DNA from: Allacma fusca
Taxonomy: Eukaryota; Arthropoda; Collembola; Symphypleona; Sminthuridae
NCBI GenBank assembly: GCA_947179485.1
Contig: OX359246.1
Coordinates: 44,805,632-44,869,631 of the forward strand
DNA: 64,000 nucleotides
Reading direction: 5' to 3'
In this document: positions 1 to 14,100 of the stretch, one piece after another
How positions within the stretch are numbered: the stretch's first letter is position 1
Layout of the letters: every line of letters starts with the position of its first letter
Program-made: the position numbers and the translations under genes
The notes under the pieces: model-generated
Databases searched by the model: none
Told to the model about the DNA's origin: nothing
What the model saw: only the letters and a program-made list of their open reading frames with translations

Positions 1-2185
1 ACAAAAACTCCACGTTTGACTCCAAGTTAGACTCCAAATTTGAATCCAAGTTAGTCTCCAAGTTAGACTTCAAGTTAGACTCCAAGTATGCCTCCAAGTA
101 AGACTCCAAGTTAGAATCGTTGTTAGACTCCAAGTTAGACTCGAAGTTAGACTCCAAGGTTTGCTCCAAGTTAGACTCCAATTTAGACTCGAAGTTGGAC
201 TCCAAGTTAGACTCCAAGTTAGACTCCAAGTTAGACTTCAAGTAAGACTCCAAGTTAGACTCTAAGTTACACTCCAAGTAAGACTCCAAGTAAGACTCTA
301 AGTTACATTCCTAGTAAGACTCCAAGTAAGACTCCAAGTTAGAATCGTGGTTAGACTCCAAGTTAGACTCCAAGTAAGACTCCAAGTTAGACTCCAAGTT
401 ACACTCCAAGTTAAACTCCAAGTTAAACTCCAAGTTGGACTCCAAGTTAGACGCCTAGTTAGACCCTAGGTTAGACTCCAAGTTAGACTCCAAGTTAGAC
501 TCCAAGTTAGACTTCAAGTTTGACTCCAAGTTTGATTCCAAGTTAGACCCCAAGTTAGAATTGTGGTTGGACTCCAAGTTTGACTCCAAGTTGGACTCCA
601 AGTTCGACTCCAAGATAGACTCCAAGTTAGACTAAAAGTTAGATTCCAAATTAGACTCCAAGTGAGACTCCAAGTTAGACTCCAAGTTAGACTCGAAGTT
701 AGACTCGAAGTTAGACTCGAAGTTAGACTCCAAGTTAGACTCGAAGTTAGACTCCAAGTAAGACTCCAAGTTACACTCCAAGTTACACTCCAAGTTAAAC
801 TCCGAATTGGACTCCAAGTTAGACTCCAAGTTAGACTCCAAGTTAGACTCCTAGTTAGACTCCAAGTTGGACTTCAAGTTTGACTCCAAGTTTGACTCCA
901 AGTTAGATTCCAAGTTAGACTCCAAGTTAGACTCCACGTTTGACTCCAAGTTTCACTCCAAGTTAGACTCCAAGATAGACTCCAAGTTAGACTCCAAGTT
1001 AGACTCCAAGTTAGACTCCAAGTTAGACTCCAAGTTAGACTCCAAGTTAGACTCCTTGTTAGACTCCAAGTTAGACTCCTAGTTAGACTCCAAGTTGGAT
1101 CAAAAGTTTGACGCCAAGTTAGACTCCAAGTAAGACTCCAAGTTAGACTCTAAGTTAGACTCCAAGTTAGACTCCAAGTAAGACTCCTAGTTAGACTCCA
1201 CGTTTGACTCCACGTTTGACTCCAAGTAAGACTCCAAGTTAGACTCTAAGTTACACTCCAAGTAAGACTCCAAGTAAGATTCCAAGTTAGACTCCAAGTT
1301 AGACGCCAAGTTAGACTCCTTGTTAGACTCCAAGTTAGACTTCAAGTTTGACTCCAAGTTTACTCCAAGTTAGACTCCAAGTTAGAATCGTGGTTGGACT
1401 CCAAGTTTGATTCCAAGTTTGACTCCAAGTTTGACTCCAAGTTAGACTCCAGGTTAGACTCCAAGTAAGACTCCTAGTTAGACTCCACGTTTGACTCCAC
1501 GTTTGACTCCAAGTTAGAATCCAAATTTGATTCCAAGTTAGACTCCAAGTAGGACTCCAAGTTAGACTCCAAGTTAGACTCCAAGTTAGACTCCTAGTTA
1601 GACTCCAAGTTAGACTACAAGTTATACTCCAAGTTAGACTCCAAGTTAGACTCCACGTTTGACTGTAAGTTAGGCTCCAAGTTAGACTCCAGGTAAGACT
1701 CATTTTAAGACTCCAAGTAAGACTTTAAGTAAGACTCCAAGTTAGACTCCAAGTTAGACTCCAAGTAAGACTTTAAGTTAGACTCCAAATAAGACGCCAA
1801 GTAAGACTCAAAGTTAGAATCGTGGTTAGACTCCAAGTTAGACTCCAACTTAGACTCCAACTTAGACTCCAACTTAGACTAAACGTTTGACCCCAAGTTA
1901 GACTCCAAGTTTGACTCCTAATTAGACTCCAGGTTAGACTCCAACTTTGACTCCAAGTTAGATTCCAAGTTAGACTCCAAGTTAGACTCCAAGTAAGACT
2001 CCTTGTTAGACTCCACGTTTGACTCCAAGTTAGACTCCAAGTTAGACTCAAAGTTAGACTCCAAGTTAGACTCCAAGTAAGACTCCTAGTTAGACTCCAC
2101 GTTTGACTCCACGTTTGACTCCAAGTGCGACTCCAAGTTGCATTTCAAGTTAGACTCCAAGTTAGACTCCTAGTTAGACTCCCTT
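1..2185. repeat. Diverged 12-bp satellite, family A (AGACTCCAAGTT)
   Basis: About 180 head-to-tail copies of a 12-bp unit, consensus AGACTCCAAGTT, begin at the window edge, so the array extends further left. Units vary more than those of the neighbouring family B array: CAAGTAAG, CACGTTTG, CCTAGTTAG and TCGAAGTTAG variants are frequent. A distinctive variant, GTTAGAATCGTGGTTAGAC or a close relative, recurs near 111, 339, 554, 1381 and 1816, which suggests old higher-order structure. Short open frames such as (DSKL)n and (SLTW)n are what a 12-bp unit produces and show no coding signature. The function is unknown. Confidence 0.95.
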
Positions 2186-2200
2186 AGTTAAGCTTAACTA
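2178..2200. other. Junction between satellite families A and B
   Basis: The last recognisable family A unit (TTAGACTCCC) passes directly into TTAGTTAAGC and then into AAGCTTAACTAC units, with no intervening unique sequence. Both families keep the same orientation across the join. Confidence 0.8.
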
Positions 2201-5200
2201 CAAGCTTAACTACAAGTTTAACTACAAGCCTAACTACATATTTACTACAAGGTTCACTCCAAGCCTTACTACAAGCTTAACTACAAGCTTTACTACTAGC
2301 TTTACTACAAGCTTAACTACAAGTTTAACTACAAGCTTATGCTTAACTACAAGCTTAACTACAAGCTTAACTACAAGCTTAACTACAAGCTTAACTACAA
2401 GCTTAACTACAAGCTTAACTACAAGCTTAACTACAAGCTTAACTAAGGGCTTAACGACAAGCTTAACTACCAGCTTAACTACCAGCTTAACTGCAAGCTT
2501 AACTACAAGCTTAACTACCACCTTAACTACAAGCTTAACTACAAGCTTAACTACAAGCTAAACGACAAGCTTAACTACAAGCTTAACTAAAAGCTTAACA
2601 ACAAGCTTAACTACCAGCTTAACTACAAGCTTAACTACAAGCTTAACTACAAGTTTAACTACAAGCTTACCTACAAGCTTAACTAAAACCTTAACTACAA
2701 GCGTAACTACAAGCTTAACTACAAGCTTAACTACAAGCTTAACTACAAGCTTAACGAAGGACTTAATTACAAGCTTAACTACAAGCTTAACTACAAGCGT
2801 AACTACAAGCTTAACTACAAGCTTAACTACAAGCTTAACTACAAGCTTAACTACAAGCGTAACTACAAGCTTAACTACAAGCTTAACTACAAGCTTAACT
2901 ACAAGCTTAACTACAAGCTTAACTACAAGCTAAACTACAAGCTTAACTACAAGCTTAACGAAGGACTTAATTACAAGCTTAACTACAAGCTTAACTACAA
3001 GCGTAACTACAAGCTTAACTACAAGCTTAACTACAAGCTTAACTACAAGCTTAACTACAAGCTTAACTACAAGCTTAACTACAAGCTTAACTACAAGTTT
3101 AACTACAAGCTTAACTACAAGTTTAAATACAAGCTTAACTACAAGCTTAACTACAAGCTTAACTACAAGCTTAACTACAAGCTTAACTACAAGCTTAACT
3201 ACAAGCTTAACTACAAGCTTAACTACAAGCTTAACGAAGGACTTAATTACAAGCTTAACTACAAGCTTAACTACAAGCTTAACGACAAGCTTAACTGCAA
3301 GCTTAACTACAAGCTTTACTACAAGCTTAACTACAAGCTTAACTACAAGCTAAACTACAAGCTTAACAACAAGCTTAACTACAAGCTTAACTACAAGCTT
3401 AACTACAAGCTTAACTACGAGCTTAACTACAAGCTTAACAACAAGCTTAACTACAAGCTTAACTACAAGCTTAACTACAAGCTTAACTACAAGCTTAACT
3501 ACAAGCTTAACTACAAGCTTAACTACAAGCTTAACTACAAGCTTAACTACAAGCTTAACTACAAGCTTAACTACAAGCTTAACTACAAGCTTAACTACAA
3601 GCTTAACTACAAGCTTAACTACAAGCTTAACTACAAGCTTAACTACAAGCTTAACTACAAGCTTAACTACAAGCTTAACTACAAGCTTAACTACAAGCTT
3701 AACTACAAGCTTAACTACAAGCTTATCTACAAGCTTAACTACAAGCTTAACTACAAGCTTAACTACACGCTTAACTACAAGCTTAACTACAAGCTTAACT
3801 ACAAGCTTAACTACAAGCTTAACTACAAGCTTAACTACAAGCTTAACTACAAGCTTAACTACAAGCTTAACTACAAGCTTAACTACAAGCTTAACTACAA
3901 GCTTAACTACAAGCTTAACTACAAGCTTAACTACAAGCTTAACTACAAGCTTAACTACAAGCTTAACTACAAGCTTAACTACAAGCTTAACTACAAGCTT
4001 AACTACAAGCTTAACTACAAGCTTAACTACAAGCTTAACTACAAGCTTAACTACAAGCTTAACTACAAGCTTAACTACAAGCTTAACTACAAGCTTAACT
4101 ACAAGCTTAACTACAAGCTTACCTACAAGCTTAACTAAAAGCTTAACTACAAGCGTAACTACAAGCTTAACTACAAGCTTAACTACAAGCTTAACTACAA
4201 GCTTAACTACAAGCTTAACTACAAGCTTAACTACAAGCTTAACAACAAGCTTAACTACAAGCTTAACTACAAGCTTAACTACAAGCTTAACTACAAGTTT
4301 AACTACAAGCTTACCTACAAGCTTAACTAAAACCTTAACTACAAGCGTAACTACAAGCTTAACTACAAGCTTAACTACAAGCTTAACTACAAGCTTAACG
4401 AAGGACTTAATTACAAGCTTAACTACAAGCTTAACTACAAGCGTAACTACAAGCTTAACTACAAGCTTAACTACAAGCTTAACTACAAGCTTAACTACAA
4501 GCGTAACTACAAGCTTAACTACAAGCTTAACTACAAGCTTAACTACAAGCTTAACTACAAGCTTAACTACAAGCTAAACTACAAGCTTAACTACAAGCTT
4601 AACGAAGGACTTAATTACAAGCTTAACTACAAGCTTAACTACAAGCGTAACTACAAGCTTAACTACAAGCTTAACTACAAGCTTAACTACAAGCTTAACT
4701 ACAAGCTTAACTACAAGCTTAACTACAAGCTTAACTACAAGTTTAACTACAAGCTTAACTACAAGTTTAAATACAAGCTTAACTACAAGCTTAACTACAA
4801 GCTTAACTACAAGCTTAACTACAAGCTTAACTACAAGCTTAACTACAAGCTTAACTACAAGCTTAACTACAAGCTTAACGAAGGACTTAATTACAAGCTT
4901 AACTACAAGCTTAACTACAAGCTTAACGACAAGCTTAACTGCAAGCTTAACTACAAGCTTTACTACAAGCTTAACTACAAGCTTAACTACAAGCTAAACT
5001 ACAAGCTTAACAACAAGCTTAACTACAAGCTTAACTACAAGCTTAACTACAAGCTTAACTACGAGCTTAACTACAAGCTTAACAACAAGCTTAACTACAA
5101 GCTTAACTACAAGCTTAACTACAAGCTTAACTACAAGCTTAACTACAAGCTTAACTACAAGCTTAACTACAAGCTTAACTACAAGCTTAACTACAAGCTT

Positions 5201-6060
5201 AACTACAAGCTTAACTACAAGCTTAACTACAAGCTTAACTACAAGCTTAACTACAAGCTTAACTACAAGCTTAACTACAAGCTTAACTACAAGCTTAACT
5301 ACAAGCTTAACTACAAGCTTAACTACAAGCTTAACTACAAGCTTAACTACAAGCTTAACTACAAGCTTAACTACAAGCTTAACTACAAGCTTAACTACAA
5401 GCTTAACTACAAGCTTAACTACAAGCTTAACTACAAGCTTAACTACAAGCTTAACTACAAGCTTAACTACAAGCTTAACTACAAGCTTAACTACAAGCTT
5501 AACTACAAGCTTAACTACAAGCTTAACTACAAGCTTAACTACAAGCTTAACTACAAGCTTAACTACAAGCTTAACTACAAGCTTAACTACAAGCTTAACT
5601 ACAAGCTTAACTACAAGCTTAACTACAAGCTTAACTACAAGCTTAACTACAAGCTTAACTACAAGCTTAACTACAAGCTTAACTACAAGCTTAACTACAA
5701 GCTTAACTACAAGCTTAACTACAAGCTTAACTACAAGCTTAACTACAAGCTTAACTACAAGCTTAACTACAAGCTTAACTACAAGCTTAACTACAAGCTT
5801 AACTACAAGCTTAACTACAAGCTTAACTAAGCTTAACTACAAGCTTAACTACAAGCTTAACTACAAGCTTAACTACAAGCTTAACTACAAGCTTAACTAC
5901 AAGCTTAACTACAAGCTTAACTACAAGCTTAACTACAAGCTTAACTACAAGCTTAACTACAAGCTTAACTACAAGCTTAACTACAAGCTTAACTACAAGC
6001 TTAACTACAAGCTTAACTACAAGCTTAACTACAAGCTTAACTACAAGCTTAACTACAAGC
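2186..6060. repeat. 12-bp satellite family B, most homogeneous segment, with a 1644-bp duplication
   Basis: Tandem AAGCTTAACTAC units. Rare variants act as markers: TTAACGAAGG at 2751, 2955 and 3231 recurs at 4395, 4599 and 4875, always 1644 bp (137 units) away. AAGTTT (2651/4295), AACGACAAGC (3281/4925), ACGAGC (3417/5061) and AACAAC (3437/5081) show the same offset, so a segment of at least about 850 bp was duplicated in tandem. From about 5089 to 5828 roughly 61 consecutive units look identical. A 2-bp loss near 5829 (AAGCTTAACT followed directly by AAGCTT) shifts the register, and a 6-bp insertion lies near 2336 (CTTATGCTTAAC). Confidence 0.93.
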
Positions 6061-9000
6061 TAAACTACAAGGTTAACTACACGCTTAACTACAAGCTTAA
6101 CAACAACCTTAACTACAACCTTAACTACAACCTTAACTACAACCTTAACTACAACCTTAACTACAAGCTTAACTACAACCTTAAATACAAGCTTAACTAC
6201 AAGCTTAACTACAAGCTCAACTACAAGCTTAACTACAAGCTTAGTTACAAGCTTAATTACAAGCTTAACTACAAGCTTAACTACAAGCTTAACTACAAGC
6301 TTAACTACAAGCTTAACTACAAGCTTAACTACAAGCTTAACTACAAGCTTAACTACAAGCTTAACTACAAGCTTAACTACAAGCTTAACTACAAGCTTAA
6401 CTACAAGCTTAACTACAAGCTTAACTACAAGCTTAACTACAAGCTTAACTACAAGCTTAACTACAAGCTTAACTACAAGCTTAACTACAAGCTTAACTAC
6501 AAGCTTAACTACAAGCTTAACTGCAAGCTTAACTACAAGCTTAACTACAAGCTTAACTACAAGCTTAACTACAAACTTAACTACAAGCTTAACTACAAGC
6601 TTAACTACAAGCTTAACTACAAGCTTAACTACAAGCTAAACTACAAGGTTAACTACACGCTTAACTACAAGCTTAACAACAACCTTAACTACAACCTTAA
6701 CTACAACCTTAACTACAACCTTAACTACAACCTTAACTACAAGCTTAACTACAACCTTAACTACAACCTTAACTACAAGCTTAACTACAAGCTCAACTAC
6801 AAGCTTAACTACAAGCTTAGTTACAAGCTTAATTACAAGCTTAGTTACAAGCTTAATTACAAGCTTAACTAAGAGCTTAACTACAAACTTAACTACAAGC
6901 TTAACTGCATGCTTAAGTACAAGCTTAACTACAAGCTTAACTACAAGGTTAACTAAAGGTTAACTACAAGCTTAACTACAAGCTTAACTACAAGCTAAAC
7001 TACAAGGTTAACTACACGCTTAACTACAAGCTTAACTACAACCTTAACTACAACCTTAACTACAACCTTAACTACAAGCTTAACTACAACCTTAACTACA
7101 ACCTTAACTACAAGCTTAACTACAAGCTTAACTACAAGCCTAACTACAAGCCTAACTACAAGCTTAACTACAAGCTTAACTACAAGCTAAACTACAAGCT
7201 TAACTACAAGCCTAACTACAAGCTTAACTGCAAACTTAATTACAAGCTTAACTACAACCTTAACTACAACCTTAACTACAAGCTTAACTACAACCTTAAC
7301 TACAACCTTAACTACAAGCTTAACTACAAGCTTAACTACAAGCCTAACTACAAGCCTAACTACAAGCTTAACTACAAGCTTAACTACAAGCTAAACTACA
7401 AGCTTAACTACAAGCCTAACTACAAGCTTAACTGCAAACTTAATTACAAGCTTAATTACAAGCTTAACTAAGAGCTTAACTACAAGCTTAACTACAAGCT
7501 TAACTACAAACTTAATTACAAGCTTAACTACAAGCCTAACTACAAGCCTAACTACAAGCTTAACTACAAGCTTAACTACAAGCTAAACTACAAGCTTAAC
7601 TACAAGCCTAACTACAAGCTTAACTGCAAACTTAATTACAAGCTTAACTACAACCTTAACTACAACCTTAACTACAAGCTTAACTACAACCTTAACTACA
7701 AGCTTAACTACAAGCTTAACTACAAGCCTAACTACAAGCCTAACTACAAGCTTAACTACAAGCTTAACTACAAGCTAAACTACAAGCTTAACTACAAGCC
7801 TAACTACAAGCTTAACTGCAGACTTAATTACAAGCTTAATTACAAGCTTAACTACAAACTTAATTACAAGCTTAACTACAAGCCTAACTACAAGCCTAAC
7901 TACAAGCTTAACTACAAGCTTAACTACAAGCTAAACTACAAGCTTAACTACAAGCCTAACTACAAGCTTAACTGCAAACTTAATTACAAGCTTAACTACA
8001 ACCTTAACTACAACCTTAACTACAAGCTTAACTACAACCTTAACTACAAGCTTAACTACAAGCTTAACTACAAGCCTAACTACAAGCCTAACTACAAGCT
8101 TAACTACAAGCTTAACTACAAGCTAAACTACAAGCTTAACTACAAGCCTAACTACAAGCTTAACTGCAGACTTAATTACAAGCTTAATTACAAGCTTAAC
8201 TAAGAGCTTAACTACAAGCTTAACTACAAGCTTAACTACAAATTTAACTACAAGCTTAACTACAAACTTAATTACAAGCTTAATTACAAGCTTAATTACT
8301 AGCTTAACTAAGAGCTTAAATACAAGCTTAACTACAAGCTTAACTACAAACTTAACTACAAGCTTAACTACAAGCTTAACTACACGCTTAACTACAAGCT
8401 TAACTACAAGCTTAACTACAAATTTAACTACAAGCTTAACTACAAGCTTAACTACAAGCTTAAATACAAGCTTAAATACAAGCTTAACTACAAGCTTAAC
8501 TACAAGCTTAACTACAAGCTTAACTACAAGCTTAACTACAAACTTAACTACAAGCTTAACTACAAGCTTGACTACAAGCTTAACTACAAGCTTAACTACA
8601 AGCTTATTTACAAGCTTAACTAGAAGCTTAACTATACGCTAAACTACAAGCTTAATTACAAGCTTAATTACAAGCTTAACTACAAGCTAAACTACAAGCT
8701 TAACTACAAGCTTACAAACAAAATAAACTACAAGCTTAACTACAAGCTTAACTACAAAATAAACTACAAGCTTGACTACAAGCTTAATTACAAGCTTAAT
8801 TACAAGTTTAACTAAGAGCTTAACTACAAGCTTAACTACAAGCTTAACTACAAGCTTAACTACAAGCTTAACTACAAGCCTAACTACAAGCCTAACTACA
8901 AGCTTAATTACAAGCTTAACTACAAGCTAAACTACAAGCTTAACTACAAGCCTAACTACAAGCTTAACTGCAAACTTAATTACAAGCTTAATTACAAGCT

Positions 9001-12000
9001 TAACTAAGAGCTTAACTACAAGCTTAACTACAAGCTTAACTACAAACTTAACTACAAGCTTAACTACAAACTTAATTACAAGCTTAATAACAAGCTTAAT
9101 TACTAGCTTAACTAAGAGCTTAAATACAAGCTTAACTACAAGCTTAACTACAAACGTAACTACAAGCTTAACTACAAGCTTAACTACACGCTTAACTACA
9201 AGCTTAACTACAAGCTTAACTACAAATTTAACTACAAGCTTAACTACAAGCTTAACTACAAGCTTAAATACAAGCTTAACTACAAACTTAACTACAAGCT
9301 TAACTACAAGCTTAACTACACGCTTAACTACAAGCTTAACTACAAGCTTAACTACAAATTTAACTACAAGCTTAACTACAAGCTTAACTACAAGCTTAAA
9401 TACAAGCTTAACTACAAGCTTAAATACAAGCTTAACTACAAGCTTAACTACAAGCTTAACTACAAGCTTAACTACACGCTTAACTACAAGCTTAACTACA
9501 AGCTTAACTACAAATTTAACTACAAGCTTAACTACAAGCTTAACTACAAATTTAACTACAAGCTTAACTACAAGCTTAACTACAAGCTTAACTACAAGCT
9601 AAACTACAAGCTTAACTACAAGCTTAACTACAAGCTTAACTACAAGCTTAACTACAAGCTTAACTACAAGCTTAACTACAAGCTTAACTACAAGCTTAAC
9701 TACAAGCTTAACTACAAGCTTAACTACAAGCTTAACTACAAGCTTAACTACAAGCTTAACTACAAGCTTAACTACAAGCTTAACTACAAGCTTAACTACA
9801 AGCTTAACTACAAATTTAACTACAAGCTTAACTACAAGCTTAACTACAAGCTTAACTACAAGCTTAACTGCAAGCTTAACTACAAGCTTAACTGCAAGCT
9901 TAACTACAAGCTTAACTACAAGCTTAACTACAAGCTTAACTACAAGCTTAACTACAAGCTTAACTACAAGCTTAACTACAAGCTTAACTACAAGCTTAAC
10001 TACAAATTTAACTACAAGCTTAACTACAAGCTTAACTACAAGCTTAACTACAAGCTTAACTACAAGCTTATTTGCAAGCTTAACTACAAGCTTAACTACA
10101 CGCTAAACTACACGCTTAACTACAAGCTTAACTACAAGCTTATTTACAAGCTTAACTACAAGCCTAACTAAACGCTTAACTACAAGCTTAACTACAAGCT
10201 TAACTGCAAGCTTAAGTACAAGCTTAACTACAAGCTTAACTACAAGCTTAACTACAAGCTTATTTGCAAGCTTAACTACAAGCTTAACTACACGCTAAAC
10301 TACACGCTTAACTACAAGCTTAACTACAAGCTTATTTACAAGCTTAACTACAAGCCTAACTAAACGCTTAACTACAAGCTTAACTACAAGCTTAACTGCA
10401 AGCTTAAGTACAAGCTTAACTACAAGCTTAACTACAAGGTTAACTAAAGGTTAACTACAAGCTTAACTACAAGATTAACTACAAGCTAAACTACAAGGTT
10501 AACTACACGCTTAACTACAAGCTTAACAACAACCTTAACTACAACCTTAACTACAACCTTAACTACAACCTTAACTACAAGCTTAACTACAACCTTAACT
10601 ACAACCTTAACTACAAGCTTAACTACAAGCTCAACTACAAGCTTAACTACAAGCTTAGTTACAAGCTTAATTACAAGCTTAACTAAGAGCTTAACTACAA
10701 ACTTAACTACAAGCTTAACTGCAAGCTTAAGTACAAGCTTAACTACAAGCTTAACTACAAGGTTAACTAAAGGTTAACTACAAGTTAAACTACAAGCTTA
10801 ACTACAAGCTAAACTACAAGGTTAACTACACGCTTAACTACAAGCTTAACTACAACCTTAACTACAACCTTAACTACAACCTTAACTACAAGCTTAACTA
10901 CAACCTTAACTACAACCTTAACTACAAGCTTAACTACAAGCTTAACTACAAGCCTAACTACAAGCCTAACTACAAGCTTAACTACAAGCTTAACTACAAG
11001 CTAAACTACAAGCTTAACTACAAGCCTAACTACAAGCTTAACTGCAAACTTAATTACAAGCTTAATTACAAGCTTAACTAAGAGCTTAACTACAAGCTTA
11101 ACTACAAGCTTAACTACAAACTTAATTACAAGCTTAATTACAAGCTTAATTACTAGCTTAACTAAGAGCTTAACTACAAGCTTAACTACAAGCTTAACTA
11201 CAAACTTAACTACAAGCTTAACTACAAACTTAATTACAAGCTTAATTACTAGCTTAATTACTAGCTTAACTAAGAGCTTAAATACAAGCTTAACTACAAG
11301 CTTAACTACAAACTTAACTACAAGCTTAACTACAAGCTTAACTACACGCTTAACTACAAGCTTAACTACAAGCTTAACTACAAATTTAACTACAAGCTTA
11401 ACTACAAGCTTAACTACAAGCTTAAATACAAGCTTAACTACAAGCTTAACTACAAGCTTAACTACAAGCTTAACTACAAGCTTAACTACAAGCTTAACTA
11501 CAAGCTTAACTACAAGCTTAACTACAAGCTTAACTACAAGCTTAACTACAAGCTTAACTACAAGCTTGACTACAAGCTTAACTACAAGCTTAACTACAAG
11601 CTTATTTACAAGCTTAACTAGAAGCTTAACTATACGCTAAACTACAAGCTTAATTACAAGCTTAATTACAAGCTTAATTACAAGCTTAACTACAAGCTAA
11701 ACTACAAGCTTAACTACAAGCTTACAAACAAAATAAACTACAAGCTTAACTACAAGCTTAACTACAAGCCTAACTACAAGCTTAACTGCAAACTTAATTA
11801 CAAGCTTAATTACAAGCTTAACTAAGAGCTTAACTACAAGCTTAACTACAAGCTTAACTACAAACTTAACTACAAGCTTAATTACAAACTTAATTACAAG
11901 CTTAATTACAAGCTTAATTACTAGCTTAACTAAGAGCTTAAATACAAGCTTAACTACAAGCTTAACTACAAACTTAACTACAAGCTTAACTACAAGCTTA

Positions 12001-14100
12001 ACTACACGCTTAACTACAAGCTTAACTACAAGCTTAACTACAAGCTTAACTACAAGCTTAACTACAAGCTTAACTACAAGCTTAAATACAAGCTTAACTA
12101 CAAACTTAACTACAAGCTTAACTACAAGCTTAACTACACGCTTAACTACAAGCTTAACTACAAGCTTAACTACAAATTTAACTACAAGCTTAACTACAAG
12201 CTTAACTACAAGCTTAAATACAAGCTTAACTACAAGCTTAACTACAAGCTTAACTACAAGCTTAACTACAAGCTTAACTACAAGCTTAACTACAAGCTTA
12301 ACTACAAGCTTAAATACAAGCTTAACTACAAGCTTAACTACAAGCTTAACTACAAGCTTAACTACACGCTTAACTACAAGCTTAACTACAAGCTTAACTA
12401 CAAATTTAACTACAAGCTTAACTACAAGCTTAACTACAAATTTAACTACAAGCTTAACTACAAGCTTAACTACAAGCTTAACTACAAGCTTAACTACAAG
12501 CTTAACTACAAGCTTAACTACAAGCTTAACTACAAGCTTAACTACAAGCTTAACTACAAGCTTAACTACAAGCTTAACTACAAGCTTAACTACAAGCTTA
12601 ACTACAAGCTTAACTACAAGCTTAACTACAAGCTTAACTACAAGCTTAACTACAAGCTTAACTACAAGCTTAACTACAAGCTTAACTACAAGCTTAACTG
12701 CAAGCTTAACTACAAGCTTAACTACAAGCTTAACTACAAGCTTAACTACAAGCTTAACTACAAGCTTAACTACAAGCTTAACTGAAAACCTAATTACAAG
12801 CTTAATTACAAGCTAAATTACAAGCTAGACGACACGCTTAACTACAAGCTTAACTACAAGCTTAACTACAAGCTTAACTACAAGCTTAACTACAAGCTTA
12901 ACTACAAGCTTCACTACAAGCTTAACTACAAGCTCAACTACAAACCTAATTACAAGCTTAATTACAAGCTTAATTACAAGCTTAACTGAAAACCTAATTA
13001 CAAGCTTAATTACAAGCTAAATTACAAGCTAAACGACACGCTTAACTACAAGCTTAACTACAAGCTTAACTACAAGCTTAACTACAAGCTTAACTACAAG
13101 CTTAACTACAAGCTTAACTAAAAGCTCAACTACAAACCTAATTACAAGCTTAATTACAAGCTTAACTCAGAGCTTAACTACAAGCTTAACTACAAGCTTA
13201 TTTACAAGCTTAACTACAAGCTTATTTACAAGCTTAACTACAAGCTTAACTACACGCTAAACTACACGCTTAACTACAAGCTTAACTACAAGCTTATTTA
13301 CAAGCTTAACTACAAGCCTAACTAAACGCTTAACTACAAGCTTAACTACAAGCTTAACTGCAAGCTTAAGTACAAGCTTAAGTACAAGCTTAACTACAAG
13401 GTTAACTAAAGGTTAACTAAAAGCTTAACTACAAGCTTAACTACAAGCTAAACTACAAGGTTAACTACACGCTTAACTACAAGCTTAACAACAACCTTAA
13501 CTACAACCTTAACTACAACCTTAACTACAACCTTAACTACAAGCTTAACTACAACCTTAACTACAACCTTAACTACAAGCTTAACTACAAGCTCAACTAC
13601 AAGCTTAACTACAAGCTTAGTTACAAGCTTAACTAGAAGCTTAACTATACGCTAAACTGCAAGCTTAATTACAAGCTTAATTACAAGCTTAATTACAAGC
13701 TTAACTACAAGCTAAACTACAAGCTTAACTACAAGCTTACAAACAAAATAAACTACAAGCTTAACTACAAGCTTAACTACAAAATAAACTACAAGCTTAA
13801 CTACAAGCTTAATTACAAGCTTAATTACAAGTTTAACTAAGAGCTTAACTACAAGCTTAACTACAAGCTTAACTACAAGCTTAACTACAAGCTTAACTAC
13901 AAGCTTAACTACAAGCCTAACTACAAGCCTAACTACAAGCTTAACTACAAGCTTAATTACAAGCTAAACTACAAGCTTAACTACAAGCCTAACTACAAGC
14001 TTAACTGCAAACTTAATTACAAGCTTAATTACAAGCTTAACTAAGAGCTTAACTACAAGCTTAACTACAAGCTTAACTACAAGCTTAACTACAAACTTAA
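6061..14100. repeat. 12-bp satellite family B, mixed-variant segment
   Basis: Family B units in the same orientation, mixed with recurrent variants: AACCTTAACTAC, AAACTTAATTAC, AAGCCTAACTAC, AAGCTAAACTAC, AAATTTAACTAC and TTATTTAC. An 11-bp unit inside GGTTAACTAAAGGTTAAC marks the higher-order pattern (6947, 10438, 10761, 13400). CTTACAAACAAAATAAAC lies near 8711, 11721 and 13737, and the last two are 2016 bp (168 units) apart. A local 192-bp (16-unit) repeat carrying CTTATTTGC starts at 10067 and 10259. No other sequence type is seen. Confidence 0.9.

Noticed and set aside
632..2051. Repeat-peptide open frames in family A (ESNL, SLTW, DSKL)
   Set aside because: These are products of the 12-bp period in a diverged satellite, with different frames open in different places and no conserved start.
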